Positions 8,548 through 17,328 are shown, counted from the stretch's first letter. The stretch is DNA of 29,425 nt from an uncultured Lachnospiraceae bacterium (GCA_910586585.1 CAJUKA010000049.1:1-29425); one strand, 5' to 3'. The notes: generated from the letters alone by a model not told the origin. A program made the numbers and translations.

Positions 8548-10293
8548 TTAAACCGCAGAACCGGACTTTGGCGCTTCCTGTGGATATTGGGAATAATAAA
8601 TTTCCTGGTATATCTCGTTGCCTGCAAGCAGTTCCTCATGTGTACCGATTCCAGCCATCTCCCCATCTTCCATCACAATTATTTTATCTGCATACTGGAT
8701 AGAAGATGCTCTTTGCGACACAATAATCACTGTCATATCTGTTCCCATACTCTTTATCGCCTGTCGAAGTTTTGCATCTGTCGCAAAATCAAGCGCTGAT
8801 GCACTGTCATCCAATATCAGGATTTGCGGCCTGCGCACAATAGCGCGGGCAATTGTAAGCCTTTGCTTCTGCCCTCCCGAAAGATTTTTTCCGCCCTGGG
8901 CAATCATGAAGTCAAGCCTGCCTTCCTTTGTATCCACAAACTCTTTTGCCTGCGAAATACAAAGCGCATTTTCAAGGTCTTCATTCGTTGCGTTTTCATT
9001 TCCCCACAACAAATTTTCCCGAATTGTTCCTTTAAACAATACTGCTTTCTGCGGCACAACACCAACGCTGCTGCGAAGTGTTTCTATATCATATTCTTTG
9101 ATATCCCTGCCGTTAATAAAGATGGTTCCCTTTGTGGCATCATAAAAGCGCGGGATTAGATTGACAACAGAGGTTTTGCCGGAACCTGTACCACCTATAA
9201 TTCCCAACGTTTCACCCTTTTTCACAGAAAAATGAATATCTGTCAAGGATTCGTCTCCGGCGCCGCTATAGGTCAGACATACATGCTCAAATGCAATTGA
9301 AGATTCTGAATCTACATTGCCAATTTCTTTGCTTTTGCCATTTTCCATACTTGGCTCCACATCAAACACTGCATCTACACGCTTTGCACAGGCAAATGCC
9401 TTAGTTAGCTGAATGATCAAATTCGCCAATTTCACCAGCTCCACCAAAATCTGCGACATATAATTCACAAGGGCAACAACTGCCCCCTGTGTAATGATGC
9501 CATTGTCTACGCGGACTGCACCCGTCCACAAAAGAACCACAAGGGCAACATTGACAATAATATACGTAACGGGATTCATTGCCGCCGATATCTTACCCAC
9601 AAACACCTGTGTGTTCAAGAGAAGTTCATTTTCTTTCTCAAATGCCTCTGTCTCCGCCCCCTCATTGCAAAAAGCGCGAATCACGCGCGCACCAGCTAAG
9701 TTTTCACGCGTTCTTCCAAGTATTTTATCAAGGGCAGTCTGAACCTTTTTGTATAATGGCATACTGAGTATCATAATGCCAAAAACTACAATTGCAAGCA
9801 GCGGAATTGTCACAACGAAAATGAGCGCTGCTTTTACATCAACTGTAAATGCCATAATCATAGCACCAAACACAATAAATGGCGAGCGCAGCAACAAACG
9901 CAGTGTCAAATTTACCCCATTTTGAATCTGATTGACATCACTTGTCATCCGTGTAATCAGGGTACTGGTTCCAATGGTATCAAGCTCTGTGTAAGACAGC
10001 CCCTGAATGTGTGAAAACAGCGCATTTCGAAGCTGCGTGGCAAAACCTACTGCTGCCTTAGCACTAAAATACTGCGCCGTAACAGAACTAATCAGTCCCA
10101 CAGCCGCCAAAAGCACCAATACTGCGCCCATCTTCAAAATATAGGCGGTGTCCCCATTTTCAATTCCACTGTCAATGATTGCCGCCATAACAAGCGGCAC
10201 CATTAATTCAAAGGAGGCTTCCAGCATCTTGAACAACGGCGCTAGTATGCTCTCCTTCTTATAGTCTTTCATGTACTTAAATATAGATTTCAT
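8548..10293 (-). CDS. Heterodimeric ABC exporter subunit, degenerate-site half
   Basis: A 581-residue half-transporter with six membrane helices and a C-terminal ATPase domain. Walker A GGTGSGKTS and signature LSGGQKQRL are canonical. Walker B is ILILDDSASALD, with Asp where the catalytic Glu should be, and the switch is VSQRASS, with Gln for His. That combination marks the degenerate nucleotide site of heterodimeric exporters of the TM287/288 and BmrC/BmrD kind. AAGGGAG lies nine bases before the ATG. It is the first gene of the leftward operon and is divergent from a MocR-type regulator 263 bases away. Likely substrates are drugs, peptides or lipids; nothing in the sequence decides. Confidence 0.93.
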   Translation of the reverse strand: MKSIFKYMKDYKKESILAPLFKMLEASFELMVPLVMAAIIDSGIENGDTAYILKMGAVLVLLAAVGLISSVTAQYFSAKAAVGFATQLRNALFSHIQGLSYTELDTIGTSTLITRMTSDVNQIQNGVNLTLRLLLRSPFIVFGAMIMAFTVDVKAALIFVVTIPLLAIVVFGIMILSMPLYKKVQTALDKILGRTRENLAGARVIRAFCNEGAETEAFEKENELLLNTQVFVGKISAAMNPVTYIIVNVALVVLLWTGAVRVDNGIITQGAVVALVNYMSQILVELVKLANLIIQLTKAFACAKRVDAVFDVEPSMENGKSKEIGNVDSESSIAFEHVCLTYSGAGDESLTDIHFSVKKGETLGIIGGTGSGKTSVVNLIPRFYDATKGTIFINGRDIKEYDIETLRSSVGVVPQKAVLFKGTIRENLLWGNENATNEDLENALCISQAKEFVDTKEGRLDFMIAQGGKNLSGGQKQRLTIARAIVRRPQILILDDSASALDFATDAKLRQAIKSMGTDMTVIIVSQRASSIQYADKIIVMEDGEMAGIGTHEELLAGNEIYQEIYYSQYPQEAPKSGSAV

Positions 10294-10556
10294 GAAAGTT
10301 TTCTCCCTTCGTTTTAAAATATATAGTCTATTGAAAATTCATGTTTAATCGAGATTCCATTTTTCGCAGCATTATGTCATCATTCTGTATTTTAGGATAT
10401 AACACATGCATTGCAGCAGACAGATTCAAAAGAAAACTTCAGTTGATTCGGCTGCCCTGTCATGGTATGATTGAAAAAATACTTGTTTCAGCACAGGATA
10501 ATTTTTACAGTTTGCTCTTGCAACATTATACCACAACAGAGGGAGACGGACAACCT

Positions 10557-11894
10557 ATGAATCTTGATTTCAATTCGACACAATCTACGAGATATCTGCA
10601 AGTATATGACTATTATAAGGATTTAATCGTTACTGGACGCCTGATGCCAGGAACAAAAATCCCTTCTATCCGGCGTTGCGCAATCCAGCTAGGTTTAAGC
10701 CGCACCACAATCGAAACCGCTTATTTGTGTCTTGCCGCGGATGGCTACCTCATTTCCAGACCACAAAGTGGTTATTATGTCACAGACAGGACTGCAAATT
10801 TTGTTCCGGCACAGCCTGTTTCTGATTCCAAATCCGCTGCGACACCCAAGAACAACATTCTCTACAATTTTACTTCAAACAATGTAGATGCGGACAGTTT
10901 TGATTTTAATTTATGGCGCCGCTATATCAAAAGCACGCTGCGCCAGCATGGGCGTATGTTGACTTATGGCGAACCGCAAGGAGAATACGAGCTGCGGGAA
11001 GTGATCTGCCGCTATGTTATGCGCAAACGAAATGCTGTCTGCCGCCCCGAAAACATTGTTATTGGCGCAGGCTCTCAGGCGCTGCTCAATATTTTATGCC
11101 CCTTAATCAAAGATCGCAGAACTGTATGCTTTCGTGATACGCGTTTTGTGCAAGGTATGGTTATTTTTGAGGACTATGGATTTGAAATAAAGAAAGAAAA
11201 GGAAAACGCAAATGTACTCTACATGACGCCCTCCCATATGACATCTCTTGGCGATGTTATGAACTCTGAGAAGCGAATCGCCCTTTTAAAGGAATGTGCA
11301 GCATATGACCGCCTCATTATTGAGGATGATTACGACAACGAATTTCGGTATTTCAGCAAACCGATTGCCTGTCTGCAAGGACTTGCAGGCGGCGAGAATG
11401 TCGTCTATTTAAGCACCTTTTCCAAATTGCTGCTGCCGTCTATCCGTTTAAGCTTCATGATACTGCCTGATTCTCTGCTTCCCATGTATGAGAAAAAAAA
11501 GGCGCTCTACAATCAAACTGCCTCCAAATCAGAGCAGCTTGCCTTATGCCAGTTTCTGCGGGACGGGCATCTAGAGAGTCAGATTCGAAAACTAAAACGC
11601 CTGTATTCCAACAAGGCAAAAACATTATCTTTGCTTTTAGAGAACACATTCAAAGACCAGGCAAGCGTTTATATGGGTGAATCTGTTTTTCTGGTACACT
11701 TAAAAATCAAGTGCTCCCTGACTGCCAATGAGCTGCACAATAAAGCAGCAGCCAATGGGATTTTAGTCTTTCCGATTCATACGAGCGGAAAAAAAGAGGA
11801 AGCATATGCGCATATTGCACTCTCGTGCTGCGAAGTTCCAGCAGAGCAGTTTCCTGATGCCGTAAAAAAACTTTATGAGATTATTTTATCATAA
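10557..11894 (+). CDS. MocR/PdxR-type regulator: GntR DNA-binding plus aminotransferase-like domain
   Basis: From ATG 10557 the protein has 445 residues, the normal MocR length. Residues 12-78 are a GntR winged helix (PGTKIPSIRRCAIQLGLSRTT, SGYYV). Residues about 105-445 are a fold-type I PLP domain with IEDDYDNEFRY (255-265) and the PLP lysine Lys290 in STFSKLLLPSIRLSF. The usual TPSHQFPTG motif is changed to TPSHMTSLG. GGGAG lies about 11 bases before the start; the open frame runs 72 codons further upstream (10341) but lacks family similarity. It is divergent from the ABC exporter operon and may control it. Known MocR proteins sense PLP with amino acids such as GABA, D-Ala or taurine. Confidence 0.88.
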   Translation: MNLDFNSTQSTRYLQVYDYYKDLIVTGRLMPGTKIPSIRRCAIQLGLSRTTIETAYLCLAADGYLISRPQSGYYVTDRTANFVPAQPVSDSKSAATPKNNILYNFTSNNVDADSFDFNLWRRYIKSTLRQHGRMLTYGEPQGEYELREVICRYVMRKRNAVCRPENIVIGAGSQALLNILCPLIKDRRTVCFRDTRFVQGMVIFEDYGFEIKKEKENANVLYMTPSHMTSLGDVMNSEKRIALLKECAAYDRLIIEDDYDNEFRYFSKPIACLQGLAGGENVVYLSTFSKLLLPSIRLSFMILPDSLLPMYEKKKALYNQTASKSEQLALCQFLRDGHLESQIRKLKRLYSNKAKTLSLLLENTFKDQASVYMGESVFLVHLKIKCSLTANELHNKAAANGILVFPIHTSGKKEEAYAHIALSCCEVPAEQFPDAVKKLYEIILS

Positions 11895-11969
11895 TATCAC
11901 AAGATTTTTTACAGTCTCTCTGCGTCCCGCAATGATACGACTACAAATCCTTTTTATAATCATATATTT

Positions 11970-12428
11970 TTATACTTCAAACAGCCTGTCAGGATCTTGC
12001 TTTGCAATCTCCATAAAATAATCAATATCATTCCACTCTAAAAACGCGTTCTCATTTTCGACTTTTAAACGCCCTGCATCCTCCTCCAATTCCGGCATAT
12101 CAAAGTACAGATATTTCTTTCTAATAATCCTGTTTTTGTCAATTACCAAAAATTCACAATCCAGCCTGGAATCCTCACTAAACAGATACAGCAGGCGTTT
12201 CCCATTTGATAATTCCAGTAATATCTCTTCTGCAAACTCATTTAAAAATGACATCTGGCACCAGCCATTTCTGTCCTCAAACCGCACATCGTCATCGGCA
12301 AATTGTGCGTTATGACAAACTATGAAATGCGCTTCATACTTATATTCCGCATCTTTATCTACGATTTCTCTGTATCTTTGGCATACCGCTTTGTAATCTT
12401 CTTTTATCAATATCATTGCATCAACCAT
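11970..12428 (-). CDS. Hypothetical protein, 152 aa
   Basis: I do not recognise this protein. It is acidic, soluble and rich in aromatic residues, with no signal peptide or membrane helix. It has regular alternation suggesting a mixed alpha-beta fold (EFAEEILLELSNGKRLLYLF, then CEFLVIDKNRIIRKKYLYFD) and ends DPDRLFEV. This layout is reminiscent of small SUKH- or immunity-like proteins, but no motif supports that. The ATG has only a weak ribosome site (GGAAAGTGAG). It converges on the MocR gene and stands alone next to a gene-poor stretch. Confidence 0.65.
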   Translation of the reverse strand: MVDAMILIKEDYKAVCQRYREIVDKDAEYKYEAHFIVCHNAQFADDDVRFEDRNGWCQMSFLNEFAEEILLELSNGKRLLYLFSEDSRLDCEFLVIDKNRIIRKKYLYFDMPELEEDAGRLKVENENAFLEWNDIDYFMEIAKQDPDRLFEV

Positions 12429-12604
12429 TTCGCATTTCTCACTTTCCTAATTTTATACTTTCCAATTTCATAGCAATGCACACCCATGGTTTCTAATTGG
12501 TTCATCACTATTTTTTATTTTCCTCAGGCTGAACTGTTACCGCCGAAGCACCCTATTCCCTAAACCCTCTTGCAAGAAAGGACAACCGCAGTGCGGATAA
12601 TAAT

Positions 12605-12623
12605 AAATCTTATGATAAGATTT
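12605..12623. repeat. Perfect inverted repeat, 8-bp arms
   Basis: AAATCTTA and TAAGATTT flank the three bases TGA. It lies in the gene-poor stretch and has no adjacent gene to regulate; it could be a protein site or part of a decayed element. Confidence 0.4.
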
Positions 12624-12634
12624 CCTATAAAGTA

Positions 12635-12667
12635 AAAATAGAGCACATAGACTGGTTCTATATGCTC
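12635..12667 (-). terminator. Orphan terminator-like hairpin, minus strand
   Basis: On the minus strand GAGCATATAG, a 7-base loop and CTATGTGCTC form a 10-bp stem with one mismatch (A opposite C), followed at once by TATTTTTA. This is the form of an intrinsic terminator for leftward transcripts, but there is no leftward gene between it and 13276. It may end an antisense or small RNA, or be left over from a lost gene. Confidence 0.45.
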
Positions 12668-13006
12668 ATATGTTCCAGTGTATGAATATGTTGTTTTTCA
12701 CCTGTATTCATTGTCTACCTTACCTTCATATACCAATTTATACCTTTAACAGAATACCAAAATCACACCCATATTCCTATTGAATTTTTATTACATTTCT
12801 TCCTCCCTCTGTTTAGCCCTGCTCTGTTGCCTGTTATGCTGGCTACACGTTGATTCGCCTGTTCCATTCCGCTTATTCTTGCTGTCCTGAGAATATTATA
12901 TACCAATGATTTATTAGATTCCATTGACGAACTGGCCAAATTAATGGGATGTTAATTTAGAGAGTTTCTATTCATGCGTTTATTCTGAGTCCTGTAAATA
13001 TTTTCC

Positions 13007-13035
13007 TTGCATTATTTTGTCTTTTCCTGTATAAA
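13007..13035 (+). promoter_or_regulatory. Promoter of the AGCS symporter transcript
   Basis: TTGCAT (13007-13012), a 17-base spacer and TATAAA (13030-13035) form a good vegetative promoter. Predicted transcription starts near 13042, giving a leader of about 235 bases before the symporter start codon. Confidence 0.6.
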
Positions 13036-13041
13036 TATATA

Positions 13042-13276
13042 AAGAGCATTGAATTTTCAAGAAATTCTTCGTTCCAAGCAGAATCCACAAGAGAATATTC
13101 CACTTACGGCAGAAAGAACTGTCCGAGAGGGATATTCTCTTTTTAATGCACAGGGGCACGTAAGGAAATTAGCAGCTTTGCTGCACATGCCCCGCGCGGC
13201 GAGTAGTGGAGAAGGTCATTCCCCTACTCGATTGTATGGAGACACTGCAGCAATTATTTTTATGAGGAGGTTTTTT
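13042..13276 (+). ncRNA. Long structured 5' leader of the symporter mRNA (candidate riboswitch or attenuator)
   Basis: Four hairpins follow one another: 13051-13067 (6-bp perfect stem), 13091-13139, 13153-13193 and 13200-13230 (7-bp perfect stem CGAGTAG/CTACTCG). The second pairs GAGAATAT with ATATTCTC around an inner CGGCAG/CTGTCCG stem and is followed at once by five T, like an intrinsic terminator. The third has outer GGGGCA/TGCCCC and inner GCAGC/GCTGC stems separated by an asymmetric internal loop. I see no glycine, lysine, SAM, TPP or T-box consensus. The class is unassigned. Confidence 0.45.
13091..13144 (+). terminator. Terminator-like hairpin within the symporter leader
   Basis: The 8-bp stem GAGAATAT/ATATTCTC is followed by TTTTT and lies about 130 bases before the symporter start. 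Located between promoter and gene, it could act as an attenuator if refolding of the leader breaks it. Confidence 0.4.
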
Positions 13277-14827
13277 ATGCTAGAGATGATATCAAAAATC
13301 AATGGCGCCATTAACAATGTGGTGTGGGGAATCCCGATGCTTATCTTGATTATTGGTACTGGAATTTACATGACAATCCGCACGAAGTTCTTTCAAATCA
13401 CACATGCCAGCCATGTCAGTTCCAAAACAATAGGTGGTGTATTCCAAAAGGAAAGCGGCGTTACCACTTCCAAAGAAAAATCATCTATCTCGCAGTTTCA
13501 GGCTTTGTGTACCGCACTTGCCGCTACCATTGGAGTAGGCAATATTGCCGGTGTCGCTGCTGCCATTGCCGCAGGCGGTCCAGGCGCAATTTTTTGGATG
13601 TGGCTGTCAGCATTTTTTGGAATGATGACAAACTACTCCGAAAATGTACTTGGTATTTACTATCGCCGCAAAAACAGCAATGATGAATGGTGCGGAGGCG
13701 CCATGTACTATCTGCGAGACGGACTCGGTTCTATCAATGGCTGCTCCGGAATCGGCAAAGTACTCGCTGTGCTTTTTTCTGTTTTTTGTATCCTTGCCTC
13801 ATTTGGTATTGGAAATATGAGTCAGGTAAATACAATTTCAAGCAACATTACTTCTGTGTTTCGAATTGAAGCACTGGATCGGAACCTTATTATTGGAACC
13901 CTCAAAATCAATTTGTACGCTTTGGTTGTTGGAATTTTGCTGATGGTGCTTGCAGGACTTGTAATTGTGGGCGGAATCAAAAGAATTGCCCAAGTTACAG
14001 AAAAATTTGTGCCCTTTATGGCATGTGCATACATACTCGGCGCCCTTGTCGTATTCTTTATTAATATTGGAAAAGCTGGTGAAGTTTTCGGCGCTATTTT
14101 TAGCTTTGCATTTGGATTGAAAGCAGTTGGCGGCGCTGCTGTTGGTCTTGCAGTCAAAAGTGCCGTCACATGGGGATTAAAACGCGGGGTATTCTCAAAC
14201 GAAGCTGGTCTTGGTTCGTCCGTCATGGTTCATTCAGCGTCCAATGTCGTTGAACCTGTACGACAAGGTATGTGGGGAATCTTTGAGGTGTTTGCTGATA
14301 CCATTGTAGTTTGTACCCTCACTGCATTTTCTATCCTTTCCACGGGCCTAATCGACCTGACAACAGGCGAAATGTTATCTGCAAATGAACAGACTGCTCT
14401 TGTAAGCGAAGCTTTTGGAACGGTCTTTAACATTGGCAGCGTAAATGTAGGCGGCGCATTTATCGCCGTTGCAATTTTACTTTTTGCATTCTCTACCGTG
14501 CTTGGATGGAGCTACTATGGTACAAAGGCATGGGAATTTCTGTTTGGAACCAAAGCGACAATTCTCTACAAAGTCGTATTTGTGGTATTTATTGTATTTG
14601 GCGCTACCATGAATCTTGATCTTGCGTGGGATATCTCTGACACCTTTAATGGACTGATGGCAATTCCAAACCTGATTGGCGTGCTGACGCTTTCAGGCAC
14701 TGTTATCAAAATCACAAGCAACTATCTCTCGCGAACCTTCCACAATTCGAAGGAAAAACCAATGCTTTCCGCATTTGAAGACATTCAGGCACAACAAGAA
14801 CAACGTTTAAAACAAGAAAAGAATTGA
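13277..14827 (+). CDS. Sodium:amino-acid (alanine/glycine) symporter, AGCS family
   Basis: From ATG 13277, with GAGGAGG six bases upstream, the protein has 516 residues and about ten to eleven membrane helices. The AGCS family imports alanine, glycine or related amino acids with sodium. Family hallmarks are ALAATIGVGNIAGVAAAI, GGPGAIFWMW, GLKRGVFSNEAGLGS and the late FSTVLGWSYYGTKAWEFLFG. The open frame extends 76 codons upstream through the structured leader, but that part is not AGCS-like and lies before the strong ribosome site. The gene converges on fbp; its stop codon lies in the shared inverted repeat at 14810-14857. Control through the leader RNA is likely but unproven. Confidence 0.93.
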   Translation: MLEMISKINGAINNVVWGIPMLILIIGTGIYMTIRTKFFQITHASHVSSKTIGGVFQKESGVTTSKEKSSISQFQALCTALAATIGVGNIAGVAAAIAAGGPGAIFWMWLSAFFGMMTNYSENVLGIYYRRKNSNDEWCGGAMYYLRDGLGSINGCSGIGKVLAVLFSVFCILASFGIGNMSQVNTISSNITSVFRIEALDRNLIIGTLKINLYALVVGILLMVLAGLVIVGGIKRIAQVTEKFVPFMACAYILGALVVFFINIGKAGEVFGAIFSFAFGLKAVGGAAVGLAVKSAVTWGLKRGVFSNEAGLGSSVMVHSASNVVEPVRQGMWGIFEVFADTIVVCTLTAFSILSTGLIDLTTGEMLSANEQTALVSEAFGTVFNIGSVNVGGAFIAVAILLFAFSTVLGWSYYGTKAWEFLFGTKATILYKVVFVVFIVFGATMNLDLAWDISDTFNGLMAIPNLIGVLTLSGTVIKITSNYLSRTFHNSKEKPMLSAFEDIQAQQEQRLKQEKN

Positions 14828-14857
14828 GTGCCGCAGCACTCAATTCTTTTCTTGTTT
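14810..14857. terminator. Perfect 22-bp inverted repeat, bidirectional terminator between convergent genes
   Basis: Two exact 22-base arms (14810-14831 and 14836-14857) flank a CGCA loop. The arms begin AAACAAGAAAAG and end GAGTGC, so each strand has a hairpin followed by a T-rich tail. The repeat contains the last codons and stop codons of both the symporter and fbp, which therefore both end in the residues KQEKN. Confidence 0.85.
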
Positions 14858-16762
14858 GGATACAATCAATCCCTGGCGGTAAGCAGCCAGCAGAAGCTTC
14901 AAATCATTGATTGTCTCAATAATTAATTTTCCATTATCTGTATCCTTCACCATCACTCTTTCCGCTTGTGTCTCAAAAAAGTTTGATGTCGATTCAATAT
15001 CTTTATTCTCCTCCAAAACCTTTGCAATACTTTCAAAAGGCTGGTGCGCTTTGAGACGCATTCCATGGGAATTATAAATCAATGTATAGCCGGCAATTCC
15101 CGTTGTTTTCTGATATGCGCGGCAGAATCCACCATCTATTACAATCAAACGATTATTTGCCTTCAGAGGGGATTCCCCTTTGGCTACTTTTATCGGCGTA
15201 TGCCCATTGATAATATGTGCCATCGGTGTATCAAGTCCAAATTCATGCAGAATTTTAATACAGTACTCTTCCTGCCTGTAAAAACGATAATATGGATTTT
15301 TAGGCTCTTTATAAGTACTTTCATCCACTACAAATGTGCGCTCAAAGGTCTTCATGGTTCTTCCTGACAATGGCGATTTCTTTCCACACCACAGATACCA
15401 CATAAAATCAACATCGGATTGATTGTACTCCCCAAAAAATGCCCGTCTTGCGACTTTTCCGGCATAATCCATGTATTCTTTTCCTTTGTACACATCTCCG
15501 TCGATTTTCATACCGTCAAATTCGCCATCATCTGTCATAGGAATACAGCCATGAAACAACAGATTTCCATTATGGCACAAATAAGTGTTTCCTTTTTCAT
15601 ACAAAAATCTCACATGCTTTCTTAACATATGGCTGTTTATAAAGGCTGCGCGCAAATCTTCTACTACGTGCTGCTCTCCTTCTGTGAGTGTATATGCATT
15701 CTTGGCATCCACGGTAGGAAAATATGTATCGTTTAATTCATATTCCTGTTCTCCGATTCTGACAACTCCGCGATTGTGATCAATTTTATCAAGCAACAGC
15801 CTGTCAACCATATCATATTCCGGATGACGCATAATTATCTGGCCTTCGAGTTTGAAAAGAATTACTGATACCGCTTTGAGCGCGGCGTCCATCGGCGCCA
15901 ACTCCGGATAGGTCTGTTCCGCAAAAAGCGTCAAAGCCCGGAGGCTAATTGCATAAGAGTTTTCAAGAATCTTGATATTATCATATTTCATATTGTTTCT
16001 AAGTACGTTCGCAATACACGCCTCGTTACCGCAGGCTGCCCCCATCCAGAGAATATCATGATTGCCCCATTCAATATCTACAGAATGATGCTGAATGAGC
16101 AAATCCATAATTTTATCAGCATTGGGCCCTCTGTCATAAATATCCCCCACAATATGAAGGTGATCCACCGCAAGCCGTTTTATCAAACGGCTGAGTGCTT
16201 CAATAAACGCATCTGAACTATCCGTATCAATAATCGTATCTAAAATTTTTTCATGATACACATATTGATTGTTGTCTTCATCTGGCTGTGCATGTAAAAG
16301 CTCATCAATAATATAGCTAAACTCCAAAGGCAGCGCCTTTCTGACTTTGGAACGTGTATATTTAGAAGATAAGAATTTTGCAAGCTCTGTCAAGTTTTTG
16401 AGGTTTATTTTGTACCAATAGGGTGTCACTACATTCTGCATTTTCAAAAGCTTGATTTTTTCCACTGGATAATATACAAGGGTACAGATTTCCTGTCGTT
16501 CACGCGGTGTCATGCGTTCCGCAAAAATCATATCCACCTTTTCTTTGATAACACCTGCTGCGTTGTTCAAGATATGATAAAATGCTTCATATTCTCCGTG
16601 AATATCACTCATAAAATGCTCGGTCCCTTTGGGCAGATTTAAAATCGCATTCAGATTTATAATCTCTCTGCATACCGAAGGAATCGATGGATTCTCCCGT
16701 GACAAAAGTCTCAAGTACTTTAATTTTTCTTCTGTGAGCTGATTCAGGTTGATTGAATCCAT
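14840..16762 (-). CDS. fbp: Fructose-1,6-bisphosphatase, class III
   Basis: This 640-residue enzyme hydrolyses fructose 1,6-bisphosphate to fructose 6-phosphate in gluconeogenesis. Length and sequence fit the class III (Bacillus Fbp/YydE) type found in Firmicutes. Metallophosphoesterase motifs run in order: SDIHGEYEAF (52-61, Asp53/His55), GDIYDRGPN, WGNHDILWMG and INGHTPIKV. Class III enzymes are manganese-dependent and are known to be inhibited by AMP. AGAGAGG lies seven bases before the ATG. The start overlaps the end of the upstream 194-aa gene by 19 bases, indicating translational coupling. The 3' end lies in the inverted repeat shared with the symporter. Confidence 0.97.
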   Translation of the reverse strand: MDSINLNQLTEEKLKYLRLLSRENPSIPSVCREIINLNAILNLPKGTEHFMSDIHGEYEAFYHILNNAAGVIKEKVDMIFAERMTPRERQEICTLVYYPVEKIKLLKMQNVVTPYWYKINLKNLTELAKFLSSKYTRSKVRKALPLEFSYIIDELLHAQPDEDNNQYVYHEKILDTIIDTDSSDAFIEALSRLIKRLAVDHLHIVGDIYDRGPNADKIMDLLIQHHSVDIEWGNHDILWMGAACGNEACIANVLRNNMKYDNIKILENSYAISLRALTLFAEQTYPELAPMDAALKAVSVILFKLEGQIIMRHPEYDMVDRLLLDKIDHNRGVVRIGEQEYELNDTYFPTVDAKNAYTLTEGEQHVVEDLRAAFINSHMLRKHVRFLYEKGNTYLCHNGNLLFHGCIPMTDDGEFDGMKIDGDVYKGKEYMDYAGKVARRAFFGEYNQSDVDFMWYLWCGKKSPLSGRTMKTFERTFVVDESTYKEPKNPYYRFYRQEEYCIKILHEFGLDTPMAHIINGHTPIKVAKGESPLKANNRLIVIDGGFCRAYQKTTGIAGYTLIYNSHGMRLKAHQPFESIAKVLEENKDIESTSNFFETQAERVMVKDTDNGKLIIETINDLKLLLAAYRQGLIVSKQEKN

Positions 16763-17328
16763 AATTTACCTCTCTTATTTTCCTTTTGCCTCGTACTGCC
16801 GGGAGTAATATGTTCACCAAGCACGCTATGTACGCCTTTTTTGTTATAGGAATACAACAAAAAGCCAGAACAGCGGTTTTCATCCAGCCTATCAAATGCA
16901 GAATGCCCGTCTATATACTCATTCTTTCCATACATACGAAGCTGGTACTGCGCACTTGGGTCATTTTCCAGCACTTTTTTAATCTTTTGCGCATTAAGCT
17001 GCTGTGGGGAATACTTCTTTTCCAGCTCTGATTTGACATTTGCAAGCTGGCTTTCCTCAAGTTCTGACTGATATTCTTTCATCTGTCTGGAAAGCTGCTC
17101 CTTCTCCTGCTGCCCTGGATCTTTGGAAACTGGAATATAAGCATCCTGCTGCCGATGCAGATTGTATACATCTGTATCCTTCTTCATATAAGCGCCTATT
17201 GCTGCTTCTATGGTGAGCATCCCTGTCGGCCTGCCCTTCCATTTTGTGTTTTGTGACACACTTTCCGCAGCAGTAAGACTGCCTATACGAGAAACCCTTT
17301 GCAAAACAAGTTCTCGTCTTCTATTCAT
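16744..17328 (-). CDS. Hypothetical protein, 194 aa, coupled to fbp
   Basis: I do not recognise this family. The protein is soluble, basic at the start (MNRRRELVLQRVSRIG) and has a charged, probably helical middle (about 72-115, QQEKEQLSRQMKEYQSELEE). A more ordered tail contains YIDGHSAFDRLDENRCSGFLLYSYNKKG. No signal peptide or membrane segment is seen. GGAGG lies about 11 bases before the ATG. Its end overlaps the fbp start by 19 bases, so the two are probably made together; whether it works with Fbp is unknown. Confidence 0.7.
   Translation of the reverse strand: MNRRRELVLQRVSRIGSLTAAESVSQNTKWKGRPTGMLTIEAAIGAYMKKDTDVYNLHRQQDAYIPVSKDPGQQEKEQLSRQMKEYQSELEESQLANVKSELEKKYSPQQLNAQKIKKVLENDPSAQYQLRMYGKNEYIDGHSAFDRLDENRCSGFLLYSYNKKGVHSVLGEHITPGSTRQKENKRGKLWIQST

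Larger units (their letters stand above)
12429..13006. other. Gene-poor stretch with hairpins and a possible gene remnant
   Basis: No credible gene was found in either strand. It holds a perfect 8-bp palindrome (12605-12623), a terminator-like hairpin on the minus strand (12641-12667) and a short plus-strand reading ending at about 12954 (LLDSIDELAKLMGC then stop) that looks like the tail of a lost gene. Nearby stop codons prevent extension. Otherwise it is AT-rich sequence in which I see nothing else. Confidence 0.4.

Noticed and set aside
10341..10556. 72-codon N-terminal extension of the MocR regulator
   Set aside because: The GntR domain begins about 12 residues after ATG 10557 and the extension would make the protein unusually long; the stretch more likely holds promoters.
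13049..13276. Open reading frame extending the symporter 76 codons upstream
   Set aside because: The extension does not look like AGCS sequence, overlaps strong RNA stems and a T-run, has no ribosome site, and a GAGGAGG site precedes the later ATG.
13042..13276. Glycine riboswitch before the AGCS gene
   Set aside because: Glycine aptamers often precede AGCS genes, but I could not find their conserved GGAGAG-type core or the tandem arrangement.
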